A stretch of DNA of 64,000 nucleotides from Opitutaceae bacterium (GCA_028280945.1 JANQKV010000035.1:98136-162135); one strand, 5' to 3'; shown: positions 21,190 to 30,443, counted from the stretch's first letter. A program made the numbers and translations. Notes: a model not told the origin generated them from the letters alone.

Positions 21190-22158
21190 ATGACCTCGAC
21201 CGATCCCACAGATCATCTGGTGGTGGAGAACGCAGCCGGGCATCGCTCCATCTGGGCGACGGTGCGCGGTGAGCCTCCGCCGGGTTGGTTTAAAATCGGC
21301 AAACCGCGTTCAAGAGAGGCGTGTTTGGATTGGATCGAACAGAACGCCATGAAGCGGCCGTCCGCCGCCGGCGCGGCATCTCCCGAGGCGGTCGGCTCTC
21401 CCGGAGCGGCCGTCGTCGTTCCGTTTCCCAACGCTGATGCCGCCGAGCGATTGTTCGTGTTTCCCCACGCGGGCTCCGGAGTGAACTACTACCATTTTTT
21501 GGCCAAAGCGCTGGTTTCGTCCCGGTTCGAGGTTGTGCTGGTGCTCTATCCGGGTCGGGAATTGCGGACACGGGAGGATCCCATCGAATCGATGGATGAA
21601 TTGGTGAGCCTTTTGCAAGAGGAGCTCGGGCCGTGTTGGGATGGGCGTCCGTTTCAGTTTTTTGGCCACAGCATGGGAGCCCTGGCCGCGTTTGAGCTGG
21701 CCCACCGGCTCCGGACGGAAAGGAAACCGGAGCCGCATCGGCTCATTTTGTCCGGCCGCCTGCCGCCTCATTCGGCAACCAATGTGCTGAAAATGGAGGG
21801 ACTGTCCGATGCGGCGTTTTTGGACGCGGTCGGCCATCGCTACGGGGCGATTCCTCAGGCGATTCTCGAAAACGAGGACCTTTGCGCCCTCATCCTGCGG
21901 GCGATGAGAGCGGACTTCGTCTTGATGGAACGCTACCAATCCCGTGAAAGGGAAAAACTCACCCAACCGCTGTTGCTGGTGAATGGCCGGGACGATCGCT
22001 GGGTTGACCGCGATCATGTCGCCGAATGGGATCAGCATACCTTGGGACGGGTGACCAATCACTTCTTCGACGGAGATCACTTCTACCTGCCGCAGCACGT
22101 CGACGCGCTGGTTGACCTCATTCTCGAGGGCGACGGTCGGGTTAAGGAAAAACCGTAG
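21190..22158 (+). CDS. MbtH-like domain fused to type II thioesterase
   Basis: 322 residues; the ATG directly follows the synthetase stop codon. Residues 8-57 match an MbtH-like protein: N14, then S20-I21-W22 at the family spacing, PPGW at 30-33, a C45-L46 pair and a closing MKRP. MbtH proteins bind adenylation domains and support their folding or activity; they are usually separate proteins of about 70 residues. After an Ala/Pro-rich linker (about 58-80), residues 82-315 form an alpha/beta-hydrolase thioesterase of the GrsT/RifR kind: FPHAGSG oxyanion region, nucleophile S161 in GHSMGA, acid at D268/D269 in GRDD, and H297 in GDHF. Type II thioesterases clear misprimed carrier domains. As the only thioesterase in view, it might also take part in release. 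Both domain assignments are read from motifs; the biological point of the fusion is inference. Confidence 0.9.
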   Translation: MTSTDPTDHLVVENAAGHRSIWATVRGEPPPGWFKIGKPRSREACLDWIEQNAMKRPSAAGAASPEAVGSPGAAVVVPFPNADAAERLFVFPHAGSGVNYYHFLAKALVSSRFEVVLVLYPGRELRTREDPIESMDELVSLLQEELGPCWDGRPFQFFGHSMGALAAFELAHRLRTERKPEPHRLILSGRLPPHSATNVLKMEGLSDAAFLDAVGHRYGAIPQAILENEDLCALILRAMRADFVLMERYQSREREKLTQPLLLVNGRDDRWVDRDHVAEWDQHTLGRVTNHFFDGDHFYLPQHVDALVDLILEGDGRVKEKP

Positions 22159-22283
22159 CCGCATCGGGGCTTGGGCGCCTCTGGCGCGCCCGGCGACCAC
22201 GTAGCCTTGCAGCGACCATCCTTTTGTGAGCGGCACGCCGGAGGCGCACAAGCTCAAGGACGGCTACGAGAGAACTTAAACCA
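22159..22283. repeat. Intergenic repeat unit between convergent NRPS and exporter operons
   Basis: The 125-base gap between two convergent transcription units holds a GC hairpin at 22173-22191 (GGGCGC / GCGCCC, 7-base loop, no T-tract) and a 22-base string at 22234-22255 (core CCGGAGGCGCACAAGCTC). That string recurs identically at 40845-40866 and inverted over 19 bases at 40476-40494. It therefore belongs to a dispersed intergenic repeat rather than to a local terminator. Confidence 0.7.
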
Positions 22284-23948
22284 CTAGGCCTTCTCGAAGG
22301 CGTGGGTATGGTGTTCGCCTTCCAGAAACCTGCCGTAGTCCATCTTGAGGACGCGGTCCGCGTGGGAGAAATAGTTGTCGTCGTGCGTGACGGCGATGAC
22401 GGCGTGTCCCTTGGCTTTCATCTCGGGCAGGAGCTGGGTGTAGAACAAGCGCCGGAAGTTGGGGTCCTGGTCGGCCGCCCATTCGTCGAAGACATAGATC
22501 GGCTTGTTATCGAGCTGGGCGAGAATCAAAGCAAGGCGCTTCTTCTGCCCGGTCGAAAGGTCGATGTTGGTGAGCTTGCGGTCGCTGACGTCGGTCTTGC
22601 CCGTAAGGTCCATTTTGGAGATGAGGGAGCGGACCTTGTCCTCGTCGATTTCGCCCACGCCAAGGATGCGCTTGAAAATGTGGAAATCGGTGAAGATGGG
22701 GGTGAAGAGATTGCGGTAGGAGGCCAGCCGGTCGTCGGTCACCTTCTCGCCGTTCCAAGTCAGATGACCTTGGTCGGGTTTGTAGAGGGCGGTTAGCAGT
22801 TTGAGGAAGGTGGATTTGCCGCTGCCGTTGCCGCCGACGATGAAAACGATTTCACCGGCCGCCAGGGAAAAGTTGAAGGACGGCAGGCCGAAGGTGTGTT
22901 TGCCGTTTTCCTTGTCCACCGGATAGGAGAACGCCATGTCGTGGCAGCCGATCGATTGGAATTCGATTTCCTGCAGGGGCTGGGTCTCGGCGTAGGCCTC
23001 GACCTCGTTGCGATGCGCCTCGATATCCTTTTCGAGGCCGTAGATGTTGTTGATCGCGGCTTCGGCGCGGGCCAGGGCGGGGATGGCCACGACCACGTCG
23101 CCGATGGGACCGGCGGCGAAGAGCACCATGGCGACAACCGGGACGACGGCGGAGATGTCGGCGGGCTGGAGGTTGGGCAGAAGGAAGAGCACCCCGGCCA
23201 CGGTGAAAAAGAGGAAGGTCTGGCCGATGATGATCGACTGGTTCATGGTCTTGCCGGTTTTTATCCGCAGTTTGGCCGTGCGCTGGATAAGTCCCCACAG
23301 TTCCTCGCCAAAAAAGTCGTCACTCTTGCCCCGGCTGAGTTTGAGCTCCTTGTAGCCGTGGATCAGTCCGTTCAGGTTCTCGAAGAAGTCGTTCTCGTAG
23401 CGGGTGGCCTCGGCCAACTCGGAGTGCACCGTGCGGCTCTTGACCATGTAGAAATAGACGGCCGAGGTGATGAAGACGAAGGTGATGCCCAGGGCGGTGA
23501 GGGAATTGACCCCGATGATCCAGATTATAAAGACAAGCATGAAGCTCGAGGAGCTCGCGTTGATCACCGCGCCGGCCGACATGGAGAGGGTGAGGGCATC
23601 GGTCGCCAGCACCGAATAGACCCGGCCGCGGTCCATCTTCTCAAACACCATCAGATTGGTGGCGCGCACCGCCTTCATGATGCGCATGCGAATGTCGCGG
23701 ATGATTCCCTCAATGATCGTGGTCGTGCGGTTGAGCACGTATTCCTTGGAGATCCAGAACCCCGCCAGGGCGAAGAAGAACAGCAGGAGTTCGCGCATCT
23801 GCAGTTTGCCCGGCTCCAGGCTGTTGGCCGTGGAAATGGCCACGCTGACGGCGTAGCCGTTGATCAATCCGGCAAAGACCGCAATGGCGACGAGTTTGCC
23901 GCGGAACTCGGGCGACTCGGTGCGAATAAAACTGACGAATGTCTTCAC
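22284..23948 (-). CDS. Cyclic-peptide export ABC transporter (SyrD/PvdE type)
   Basis: 554 residues, fused permease and ATPase. The first 290 or so residues hold about six hydrophobic spans. The nucleotide-binding domain has Walker A GGNGSGKST (K378), the signature LSTGQKKR typical of the SyrD/PvdE cyclic-peptide exporter group, Walker B plus the family hallmark FDEWAADQDP, and the H-loop VTHDD. Members export lipopeptides or siderophore peptides across the inner membrane. It is the last gene of a minus-strand operon (24 bases after the DUF481 gene stop) that converges on the peptide synthetases, so export of their product is the obvious role. Specific substrate recognition cannot be read from sequence. 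Confidence 0.93.
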   Translation of the reverse strand: MKTFVSFIRTESPEFRGKLVAIAVFAGLINGYAVSVAISTANSLEPGKLQMRELLLFFFALAGFWISKEYVLNRTTTIIEGIIRDIRMRIMKAVRATNLMVFEKMDRGRVYSVLATDALTLSMSAGAVINASSSSFMLVFIIWIIGVNSLTALGITFVFITSAVYFYMVKSRTVHSELAEATRYENDFFENLNGLIHGYKELKLSRGKSDDFFGEELWGLIQRTAKLRIKTGKTMNQSIIIGQTFLFFTVAGVLFLLPNLQPADISAVVPVVAMVLFAAGPIGDVVVAIPALARAEAAINNIYGLEKDIEAHRNEVEAYAETQPLQEIEFQSIGCHDMAFSYPVDKENGKHTFGLPSFNFSLAAGEIVFIVGGNGSGKSTFLKLLTALYKPDQGHLTWNGEKVTDDRLASYRNLFTPIFTDFHIFKRILGVGEIDEDKVRSLISKMDLTGKTDVSDRKLTNIDLSTGQKKRLALILAQLDNKPIYVFDEWAADQDPNFRRLFYTQLLPEMKAKGHAVIAVTHDDNYFSHADRVLKMDYGRFLEGEHHTHAFEKA

Positions 23949-23972
23949 GGGTTGGTGGTGCCTTGGCGCCGG

Positions 23973-24977
23973 TCAAAAACCATAGCCGATCATCAAGTTC
24001 AGGGTGCGGATTTTCTGCTCGATAAACGCCTCGTTGGTATCCTCCACCACCTCGTATTCCAGGTTCAGTGAGAGGAACTCGGTGAGGTCGTAGCTGAGCA
24101 TGGCGTTGAAACGGATGCCGAGGTTTTCCGAGGTGTCCGGGTCGACCTGCACCAGCAGCGTCTCCCGGAAGCGCCACCGCGGCGGCAGATTGTATTGAAA
24201 TACCTGATATGCGGCGACCCGAAAACTCTCGTGGTCGACTTCGGTGAAGGTGTCGCCGGTGTCAACGATACGCGCTTCCGTGCGGTAGCTCGGGCCCACC
24301 CCGACGAGGAATCGGCGGTGCTCCTGGTCGATGAATCGGTAGGACGGGACGAGGAAGAAGTTGTAGCGATACTCGGTAAGATTGATGCGATCCCGCAGCC
24401 AATCGGCTTGGGTCAGAAGCATCCACTTGGCGTCCTCCTCGCGGTAGAAATAACGTCCGATGATCTCGGTGGATTTGTCGAGATCGGCGTCGAACAGTTT
24501 GGTTTCCTCAAAGGCGCCAAAAAGCCCGAATTCGTGGGGAGCCACTTTGTAGCCGAGGGTGGTCTCGACGTTGTAGGAATTGAGTTCCACCTCGCCGCGG
24601 AGAAAATCGAGGCCCACCTTGAGGTCGTAGGTCCAGCGATCGGGATGCGGGGAAATTGCCTGCAACCAGGCGGGTTTTCCGGAATCGCCTTCCGACTCGT
24701 TCCCCGTGGCGGGAACATCGGCCGCGGCGGGGCTGGCCGCCCCGCCTGGAGTGCCGCCCGGGTTTGCTTTCGTGATTGCGATGGCCGGCGATTTCGGCAG
24801 TTCGAGTCGTCCGAAGGAATCGGATTCAAAAACGATGGTGGTTTCGTTTTCGCTGATGAGTTTTCCGGTGAGGAGCTCTCCGTTGGGCATGCGAATTTCA
24901 TCGGCCGCGACGACGGCGGCGAGAAGGGCGGCCCCGAGGGAGGTGAGGCAGCGTTGGACTTGGGCGGACGCGCTCAT
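23973..24977 (-). CDS. DUF481-type outer-membrane beta-barrel protein
   Basis: 334 residues. A signal peptide (about 1-25, ending near VVAADE) is followed by a short domain of the LTGKLISENETTIVFES kind that often precedes DUF481, an Ala/Gly/Pro linker (about 75-95), and then alternating beta strands that end in the terminal aromatic GYGF expected of an outer-membrane barrel. DUF481 proteins are outer-membrane proteins often linked to salt or stress phenotypes; no enzymatic role is known to me. Its start overlaps the stop of the PotD-like gene by ATGA, so the two are translationally coupled. In this operon it could be an outer-membrane component for peptide passage or tolerance, which is inference. 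Confidence 0.8.
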   Translation of the reverse strand: MSASAQVQRCLTSLGAALLAAVVAADEIRMPNGELLTGKLISENETTIVFESDSFGRLELPKSPAIAITKANPGGTPGGAASPAAADVPATGNESEGDSGKPAWLQAISPHPDRWTYDLKVGLDFLRGEVELNSYNVETTLGYKVAPHEFGLFGAFEETKLFDADLDKSTEIIGRYFYREEDAKWMLLTQADWLRDRINLTEYRYNFFLVPSYRFIDQEHRRFLVGVGPSYRTEARIVDTGDTFTEVDHESFRVAAYQVFQYNLPPRWRFRETLLVQVDPDTSENLGIRFNAMLSYDLTEFLSLNLEYEVVEDTNEAFIEQKIRTLNLMIGYGF

Positions 24978-26239
24978 GGCATTGACTGGTTTTGACGGCC
25001 GAAGTCATCCTCCTGCACCGTCGCCCGGGGCGACGTGCGGAGCGGAATCTTCGGCGGCACAGGTTGGAGGAGGGATTTCATGCGATCCCATTCTTGTTCA
25101 TAAAAGTCCTCAAAGTCGCCGAGATCCTTGAGTAAGATACTCGTCCCGGCCGGGGCGTTCATGTAGCTGGGACCAATCAGAATATCGCGGCTCACGAAGG
25201 GGCGGGAGGTCTCGCTGGAGTTGGCGTAGAAACTGTAGTTGGTATTCGCTCCCGCCATGGCGGGGATCAGGAGGTAGTTGATCAGAAATTTGGCGGTGGC
25301 TTGATAGGGCGACGCCTTCAGGATGACGAGGCTGTCGATCTCCAAAAACTTGGGGCCGGTCGGAAGCACAAACCGGATGGCGGGATTCTCCTCCAGGGCG
25401 TAACCGGCCGCGCCACTCCAACACGCGGCAATGAGGATTTCATTCTTGATCAAGGCAGTCGGCAGATCATCGGCCAAAAAGCGGATGCCGCGCTCGGCGC
25501 TGTTGGCGATCAATTGATCGATGATCAGCTCGACGTGCTCGGGGTTGGTGCTGTTGTGGTCGAACCCGTTTTGCAGGAGTTGGGACGCGATGGTGATACG
25601 GTTTTCGTCGAGCAACGACCGGTAACCATAGAGAATGAGGTTTTCCTCGCGACTCTCGGAGGTGAGTTCGAAATCCCTTGGCAGGGATCTGAGGTAGTTG
25701 CTGTTGAACGCCACTCCGAGATAACTGTAGAAGAACGGCACGGAATACTGGAGTTCACGATCGTATTCGGCCTGGAAGAAAATCGGCGCAACGTTACCAA
25801 GGTTGGGGATCATTTGCTTATCGATCTTCGCCAAGAGGTCGGCGTTGATGAATCGTTCCACCATATAGGAACTGGGCATCAACAGATCGAATGCTTCCGG
25901 ATCGGCCCGGTAGCGTTGTTCGAGGTCCGAGTTGTTTTCAAAAAACGTGATTTCAAGCTCCACGCCGTAGTGCGTTTCGAAACGTTGCAAAACCTCGGGG
26001 TCGAAGTAGTCCCGCCAGATCAGCAATCTAAGCTTGGGGGCGAGTTCAAAGTCAGGCAAAGGGGGCAGTTCGATGTTGCGCCACGGTTCCTGGCCTTCGA
26101 TCTGATTGACTCTGTCCCGGTTGCTGCAGCCCGGGAGGAGCAAACCCGCCAGGACCACAAGACCGGCGAGCCTGACCCCGCCAACGAAGAGGCCGTATCG
26201 TCGTGTCATGCCACGGGATTCGGTGGGCCGGGGGCTCAT
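24974..26239 (-). CDS. PotD-like extracellular solute-binding lipoprotein
   Basis: 421 residues. A hydrophobic stretch ends in a lipobox (LLPGC, Cys near residue 38), so the protein should be a lipoprotein. The mature part resembles spermidine/putrescine-binding proteins: LRLLIWRDYFDPEVLQRFETHYG, then DLLMPSSYMVERF and later VPFFYSYLGVAFNSN, which correspond to the N-lobe of PotD/PotF. The start was chosen because its ATG overlaps the SPFH stop codon (ATGA at 26236-26239); a second ATG lies ten codons in. No polyamine permease or ATPase genes accompany it, and the only transporter in the operon is an exporter. It may therefore sense or chaperone a cationic ligand or the peptide rather than feed an importer (inference). 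Confidence 0.82.
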   Translation of the reverse strand: MSPRPTESRGMTRRYGLFVGGVRLAGLVVLAGLLLPGCSNRDRVNQIEGQEPWRNIELPPLPDFELAPKLRLLIWRDYFDPEVLQRFETHYGVELEITFFENNSDLEQRYRADPEAFDLLMPSSYMVERFINADLLAKIDKQMIPNLGNVAPIFFQAEYDRELQYSVPFFYSYLGVAFNSNYLRSLPRDFELTSESREENLILYGYRSLLDENRITIASQLLQNGFDHNSTNPEHVELIIDQLIANSAERGIRFLADDLPTALIKNEILIAACWSGAAGYALEENPAIRFVLPTGPKFLEIDSLVILKASPYQATAKFLINYLLIPAMAGANTNYSFYANSSETSRPFVSRDILIGPSYMNAPAGTSILLKDLGDFEDFYEQEWDRMKSLLQPVPPKIPLRTSPRATVQEDDFGRQNQSMP

Positions 26240-27288
26240 GGGAGCGGCGGTAACTGAATGGGCGCAGTGGGCAGAATCGAGGACGGCCGGTTCGGATTCG
26301 CGTCGTTGAACTGGGGGTTCTTGAATTCGTCCTCCTGGCTCTCCGGGGGCTTGTCAAGGTAAGGGGTGACCAGATCCGAGAGGCCAATGTTATCCTGTGG
26401 CGTGTTAAGAATGAGGGGCAGGCCTCCGTCGGCTCCACCAATCACGACCATTTTCGAATTGGGCGACTTGGACAGCTGCACGGTCGCATTGATGCCGGCA
26501 AATCTGAGGTAGTCGCGGAAGGAACCACCGGACGCGACTCTCTTCTGGAATTCCAGGATACCTCCGGCTTCGATCTTTTTGCGTTCGGCCTCCCGCTTCT
26601 CGCGCTCGACCCGGAATTCTGCCTCGAAGACCATCTGTTCCTGCACGAGCTTCAACTCGATGGCTTGGGCGACTTGTTCGGGCAGAATGATCCGTTTGAT
26701 CAGCAGATCGTCGAGCGAGATGAATCGCTCGCTGATCTTGCCCATCGCGCCCTGCAGGATGAGATTAAGAATGTAGCCTTCGGAAGTATAGAGCTCCTGT
26801 GGTTCAAACTGAGAAACTACCGCGCGGACATGGGCCTGAATCTCCGGCTTCACAACCGTCTCGATATAGTCCGGGCCCACGACGGTGTGGAGGTTGGGCA
26901 GGGTGTTGGAGCGGGGACGGGAACGAATCGAGACCTCGATTTCGACCGGCAGGCCGTTTCTACAAAGGGCGATGATTTTATGGGGCGTCTGTTGCAAACG
27001 CATGTTGTAGATATACATGCGATTCCAGGGCATCACGATGTGGAAGCCCTCGCGATAGACGTAGTTCATCTGGGTGCCGCCAAAAAATCGCGCCCACAGG
27101 ACCCCGGCTTCACCTGGCTTCAGGCTTACGAAAACGCGATTTATCAAATAGGGCCAGAAGAAGATGATGAGAAACCCCGTCACCAGCACGGTGATGATCA
27201 CGTAGTTGCGCATTACCGGGATGCGATGCTTCAAGCGGGAGCGATAGGCTTTCCATCGCTGCTTGAGGCTGGGCTTGGCGGTAGTCAT
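26236..27288 (-). CDS. SPFH/band-7 domain membrane protein
   Basis: 350 residues. A basic N-terminus, one transmembrane helix (about 29-50, IITVLVTGFLIIFFWPYLI), then an SPFH domain: LKPGEAGVLW, a GFHIVMPWNRMYIY strand pair, and a charged helical segment (about 195-240: EFRVEREKREAERKKIEAGG) typical of prohibitin/stomatin relatives. The C-terminus is Pro/Asn-rich. SPFH proteins form membrane scaffolds and microdomains, often beside transporters or proteases. It is the first gene of the four-gene unit with the solute-binding protein, DUF481 protein and peptide exporter. The 205-base region 27289-27493 upstream must carry the promoter and is shared with the divergent serine hydrolase gene. Confidence 0.88.
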   Translation of the reverse strand: MTTAKPSLKQRWKAYRSRLKHRIPVMRNYVIITVLVTGFLIIFFWPYLINRVFVSLKPGEAGVLWARFFGGTQMNYVYREGFHIVMPWNRMYIYNMRLQQTPHKIIALCRNGLPVEIEVSIRSRPRSNTLPNLHTVVGPDYIETVVKPEIQAHVRAVVSQFEPQELYTSEGYILNLILQGAMGKISERFISLDDLLIKRIILPEQVAQAIELKLVQEQMVFEAEFRVEREKREAERKKIEAGGILEFQKRVASGGSFRDYLRFAGINATVQLSKSPNSKMVVIGGADGGLPLILNTPQDNIGLSDLVTPYLDKPPESQEDEFKNPQFNDANPNRPSSILPTAPIQLPPLP

Positions 27289-27493
27289 GGGCCCGCCATA
27301 CTTCGCACATTGAACATTGGGTCAATTCGGTAGTCGGACGCGTGCGCGGCCCGGGCGATTTGTGGAGTCCTGTCCGGTGCCATAACTGAAAGGTAAATGT
27401 CTCGTCTGAAGCGGAATGTGGCTCGCCAACCTTCCGCCGAATGGACAAAAAAGAGCTCCTTTTGCACCTTCCGTCTCACCCCATATTTCGATC

Positions 27494-29254
27494 ATGAAAA
27501 ACAAGTCTAAACTTATACCGGGGATCGTTGCGCTCCTTGGGGCCATTTGGGTATCCTCCTCCGTCGTTTGTGCCCAGGTGGACAGCGACAGTCGGCTGGT
27601 CAATTTATCCGCCCGCGGGCAAGTCGGAACCGCCGAGGGGGCCCTGGTAGCAGGCTTTGTGATCGAGGGCATTGATCCCCAGCGGGTGCTGGTGCGCATC
27701 GCGGGACCGTCGCTGGGAGAGTTCGGCGTCGAAAATCCGGCGGCATCACCCCGGTTACAGCTTTATGCGGGAGAGACCCTGATGGCCGAAAACCAGGGCT
27801 GGTCCAATTCTGAAGATGCGGAGGAAATTGCCCAAGCCGTCGCGGTGGCGGGAGCGTTTCCTTTTGCCATGGGCAGCATGGATTCGGCGCTGATCGCCGA
27901 ATTGGCTCCCGGTGCATACACGGCGGTGGCTTCCGAAATCACGTCCCCCAACGGGGTGGGGTTGATTGAATTGTATGAGTTGCCGTCCACGAGCGCGGCG
28001 ATTTTGACCGAAGCCAAGCTAGCGGAGGTGGAGGCGATTGTGGACGCGGCGATCGCGGATTACCAAATCCCGGGAATCATGTATGCCTTTAAGTTCCGCG
28101 GCGAACCGGTTTGGGCGAATGCGCGCGGAGTCCAGGACACGGAGTCGGGGACGCCTCTCACGGCCGATCATCATTTCCGTATTGGCAGCGCTTCCAAGAC
28201 GTTCATCGGCATGATGGGCCTTCGACTGATCGAGCAGGACAAGCTGGAGTTCGAGACGACGATCGATCAGATGCTGCCGGAGGGGATCCTGGATAATTAC
28301 GCCCGCGATCAAATCACCGTCCGGATGCTTCTCCGGCACACTTCGGGGATCAACAACTACACCAATGATATTGAAGATTGGTTCCTGCCCTACATCCTGG
28401 ATCGGACCCGAATCTGGACCGACGAAGAGTTGGTGGAGTTGGTGAATTCCAAATTCGATGATCCGAACCTTGGCATGGTCTTTACGCCGGGCGCCGGCTG
28501 GTTTTATGCCAATACCAACACCGTGCTGCTGGGCATGATCATTGAACAGGTGATGGGCCAACCCATCGCCCAAGTCATCACCGAGCAGTTCATCGCGCCG
28601 CTGGGCCTGCGCAGTACCGTGTATCCCCTGCCGGGCAACAGCACGCTGCCGGAGCCCTATGCCCGGGGCTACGTGAACTGGGCGAATTTCACCGGCGAGA
28701 GTTCGCTGCCCGCCACTGACCTGGATGTCTCCGTCTATGACCCGAGCGCGGCGGGGCCGGCCGGTGCCATCATCTCGACGGCCGGAGATTTGGCCCTGTG
28801 GATTGAGGCGGTGGCCACCAATCCCACGATTGGCGGGGGCGCGCTGCGCCGGGGCCACATCGATTGGAAATACTTCACTTCCTTTGCCGGAGGTGAACCC
28901 GGTGCGAGCGTGGGTTCCTACGGTATGAACATCGCCCACGAGCCTGACCCGAACAACAACGCCGACTATTGGATTGTAGGCCACCGGGGGCAGCTTTCGG
29001 GCTACGATACCGCGATGATGTATCTGCCCGAACAGGAGGTCGCCCTCGTGTTGGCGTGCTCTCGCTCCTTGCTTGTCAACGAGGCTGAGAACTGGCCGAC
29101 CAACGCGCTCACCGCAGCCCTGAACGATGTGATTGCCGTGCTCTTCCCGGACCTTATCGCGGACAATCAAATCAGCTCATCAGCGTCTCCGGCAAAAGCG
29201 CTGCATCCCGCGGAATCACGTCCGGTGTTTCGCGCCCCGCTGACAGAATATTAA
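27494..29254 (+). CDS. Secreted serine beta-lactamase-like hydrolase (class C/DD-peptidase fold)
   Basis: 586 residues from the ATG at 27494, which starts a clear signal peptide (MKNKSKLIPG..SSVVCAQ); an in-frame upstream ATG at 27416 gives a non-secretory leader and was not used. Residues 32-150 form a beta-rich domain (ARGQVGTAEGALVAGFVI..VLVRIAGPSLGEFGV) seen in many secreted Verrucomicrobia proteins. From about 185 the serine-hydrolase fold follows, with SxxK at S232-A-S-K235, a YxN-like FYANTN, and HRG in place of KTG near the end. Family members include DD-peptidases, esterases and amidases. It is divergent from the exporter operon; hydrolysis of a peptide or ester is likely, but the substrate cannot be named. 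Confidence 0.85.
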   Translation: MKNKSKLIPGIVALLGAIWVSSSVVCAQVDSDSRLVNLSARGQVGTAEGALVAGFVIEGIDPQRVLVRIAGPSLGEFGVENPAASPRLQLYAGETLMAENQGWSNSEDAEEIAQAVAVAGAFPFAMGSMDSALIAELAPGAYTAVASEITSPNGVGLIELYELPSTSAAILTEAKLAEVEAIVDAAIADYQIPGIMYAFKFRGEPVWANARGVQDTESGTPLTADHHFRIGSASKTFIGMMGLRLIEQDKLEFETTIDQMLPEGILDNYARDQITVRMLLRHTSGINNYTNDIEDWFLPYILDRTRIWTDEELVELVNSKFDDPNLGMVFTPGAGWFYANTNTVLLGMIIEQVMGQPIAQVITEQFIAPLGLRSTVYPLPGNSTLPEPYARGYVNWANFTGESSLPATDLDVSVYDPSAAGPAGAIISTAGDLALWIEAVATNPTIGGGALRRGHIDWKYFTSFAGGEPGASVGSYGMNIAHEPDPNNNADYWIVGHRGQLSGYDTAMMYLPEQEVALVLACSRSLLVNEAENWPTNALTAALNDVIAVLFPDLIADNQISSSASPAKALHPAESRPVFRAPLTEY

Positions 29255-29395
29255 GGATCGGGTTGCCGCCTCTGCGAAGGTCCGGCCAGGCCTTGGGTTG
29301 AGTCTCTGGCGGGCCCTGCTGGTTATGGTATCGACAAACTGCGGTAGTTGTCGACCAAGTAGCAATGTCGCGCGACTGGCTGACGCACTTGGTTG

Positions 29396-30430
29396 TCAAA
29401 GTGTGGTGCCCTCAGTCCAAGTGCTCTCCACGCTGATGGCAGTGAGCACACCGCTGGCTGCGGCGCGGCCTTGTTGCACCAGCGAGGTAATCGTATCAAC
29501 CGCGACTGACCCGATTCTGGCCGATTGGCGGGCGATTCCAGAGGTAGCCGGCGATTCATCCTCAATGTTGATGCTGGCGTAGGCGAGGTTTTGTGGGAGT
29601 TTAAACCCGGACTGCCGCAGGTCTTCCGCCAACCCGGGTTGCGCGGAAATGATCGCGTCGGGCTTGTTTTCGATGACCCATCGCGACGCGGCCCGGGCTG
29701 TATCTGGGGAGTGCACAGTCAGATTGGGGACGATATCGCCAGCGGAGACGCCGTGCCGACGCTGGCTGATAAAGTGAGCTGCTTCCCAAGCTTCATTGCT
29801 ATGCCGTTCGGATTGACGGTTGAGCACGAGACCAATCCGGCGGTGCCCCCTGGCCGCGAGTTGCTGCCAGCAATTGGAAAGGTCGGCCTGAGGGTTGGAT
29901 GATACGGAGTGGAATCCCGTTCGAAAGCAGGTGGGCTGAGTGGCCACCACACTGAAATTATCCCAGACGATACCCTCACCACGACCGATTTCCGTTCCGG
30001 GAGCGAGGATGACACCTTCGATACCTCGGGCCGTGAGAATCTCGTTGAGACGGGAGGGGGAAAGTTCGGCGGGACGGGTCGCAAAACTTTGCAGGGTGAA
30101 ACCCAGCTCCTGGGCGCGGGCTTCAGCCGCCTCGAGCAAGGTGCGAGTGCTGGGAAGTTGATGCCGCGGGCCATCGGGGGGTTCGAGAGTCACGAAGGCC
30201 AAGGCGGCGAAACTGCGGCGCGACCGCACGGTGTTGCGGTAGGCGGCCAAGGCAGAGAGGGCGGGGTCAGGAACATAACCCATGCGGTTGGCAATTTTGC
30301 GCACACGCTTGATGGTTGCTGCCGGGAGGGCGTTGCTGCCTTTGAGGGCCATGGAAACTGCGGCGATGCTCAAATTGGCGGCATGCGCGATGTCTTTTTG
30401 GGTGACGCGTTTCAGAGTGACGTGGACCAT
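29396..30430 (-). CDS. LacI-family transcriptional regulator
   Basis: 344 residues. The N-terminal helix-turn-helix (about 7-55: VTQKDIAHAANLSIAAVSMALKG, then TIKRVRKIANRMGYVPDPALSAL) is diagnostic of LacI/GalR. It is followed by a hinge and a periplasmic-binding-like sugar-sensing domain (GIEGVILAPG, GHRRIGLVLN, PDAIISAQP). Members are sugar-responsive repressors or activators. It lies 13 bases downstream of a truncated GH2 gene on the same strand and converges on the serine hydrolase. The nearest sugar-use genes are the likely targets; its operator was not identified with confidence. Confidence 0.92.
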   Translation of the reverse strand: MVHVTLKRVTQKDIAHAANLSIAAVSMALKGSNALPAATIKRVRKIANRMGYVPDPALSALAAYRNTVRSRRSFAALAFVTLEPPDGPRHQLPSTRTLLEAAEARAQELGFTLQSFATRPAELSPSRLNEILTARGIEGVILAPGTEIGRGEGIVWDNFSVVATQPTCFRTGFHSVSSNPQADLSNCWQQLAARGHRRIGLVLNRQSERHSNEAWEAAHFISQRRHGVSAGDIVPNLTVHSPDTARAASRWVIENKPDAIISAQPGLAEDLRQSGFKLPQNLAYASINIEDESPATSGIARQSARIGSVAVDTITSLVQQGRAAASGVLTAISVESTWTEGTTL

Positions 30431-30443
30431 GGTGGATGTGGGG

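Noticed and set aside
22896..24071. Plus-strand frame of 391 codons opposite the exporter gene
   Set aside because: Gly/Val/Asp/His-rich composition typical of an antisense shadow; the minus strand encodes complete ABC transporter motifs.
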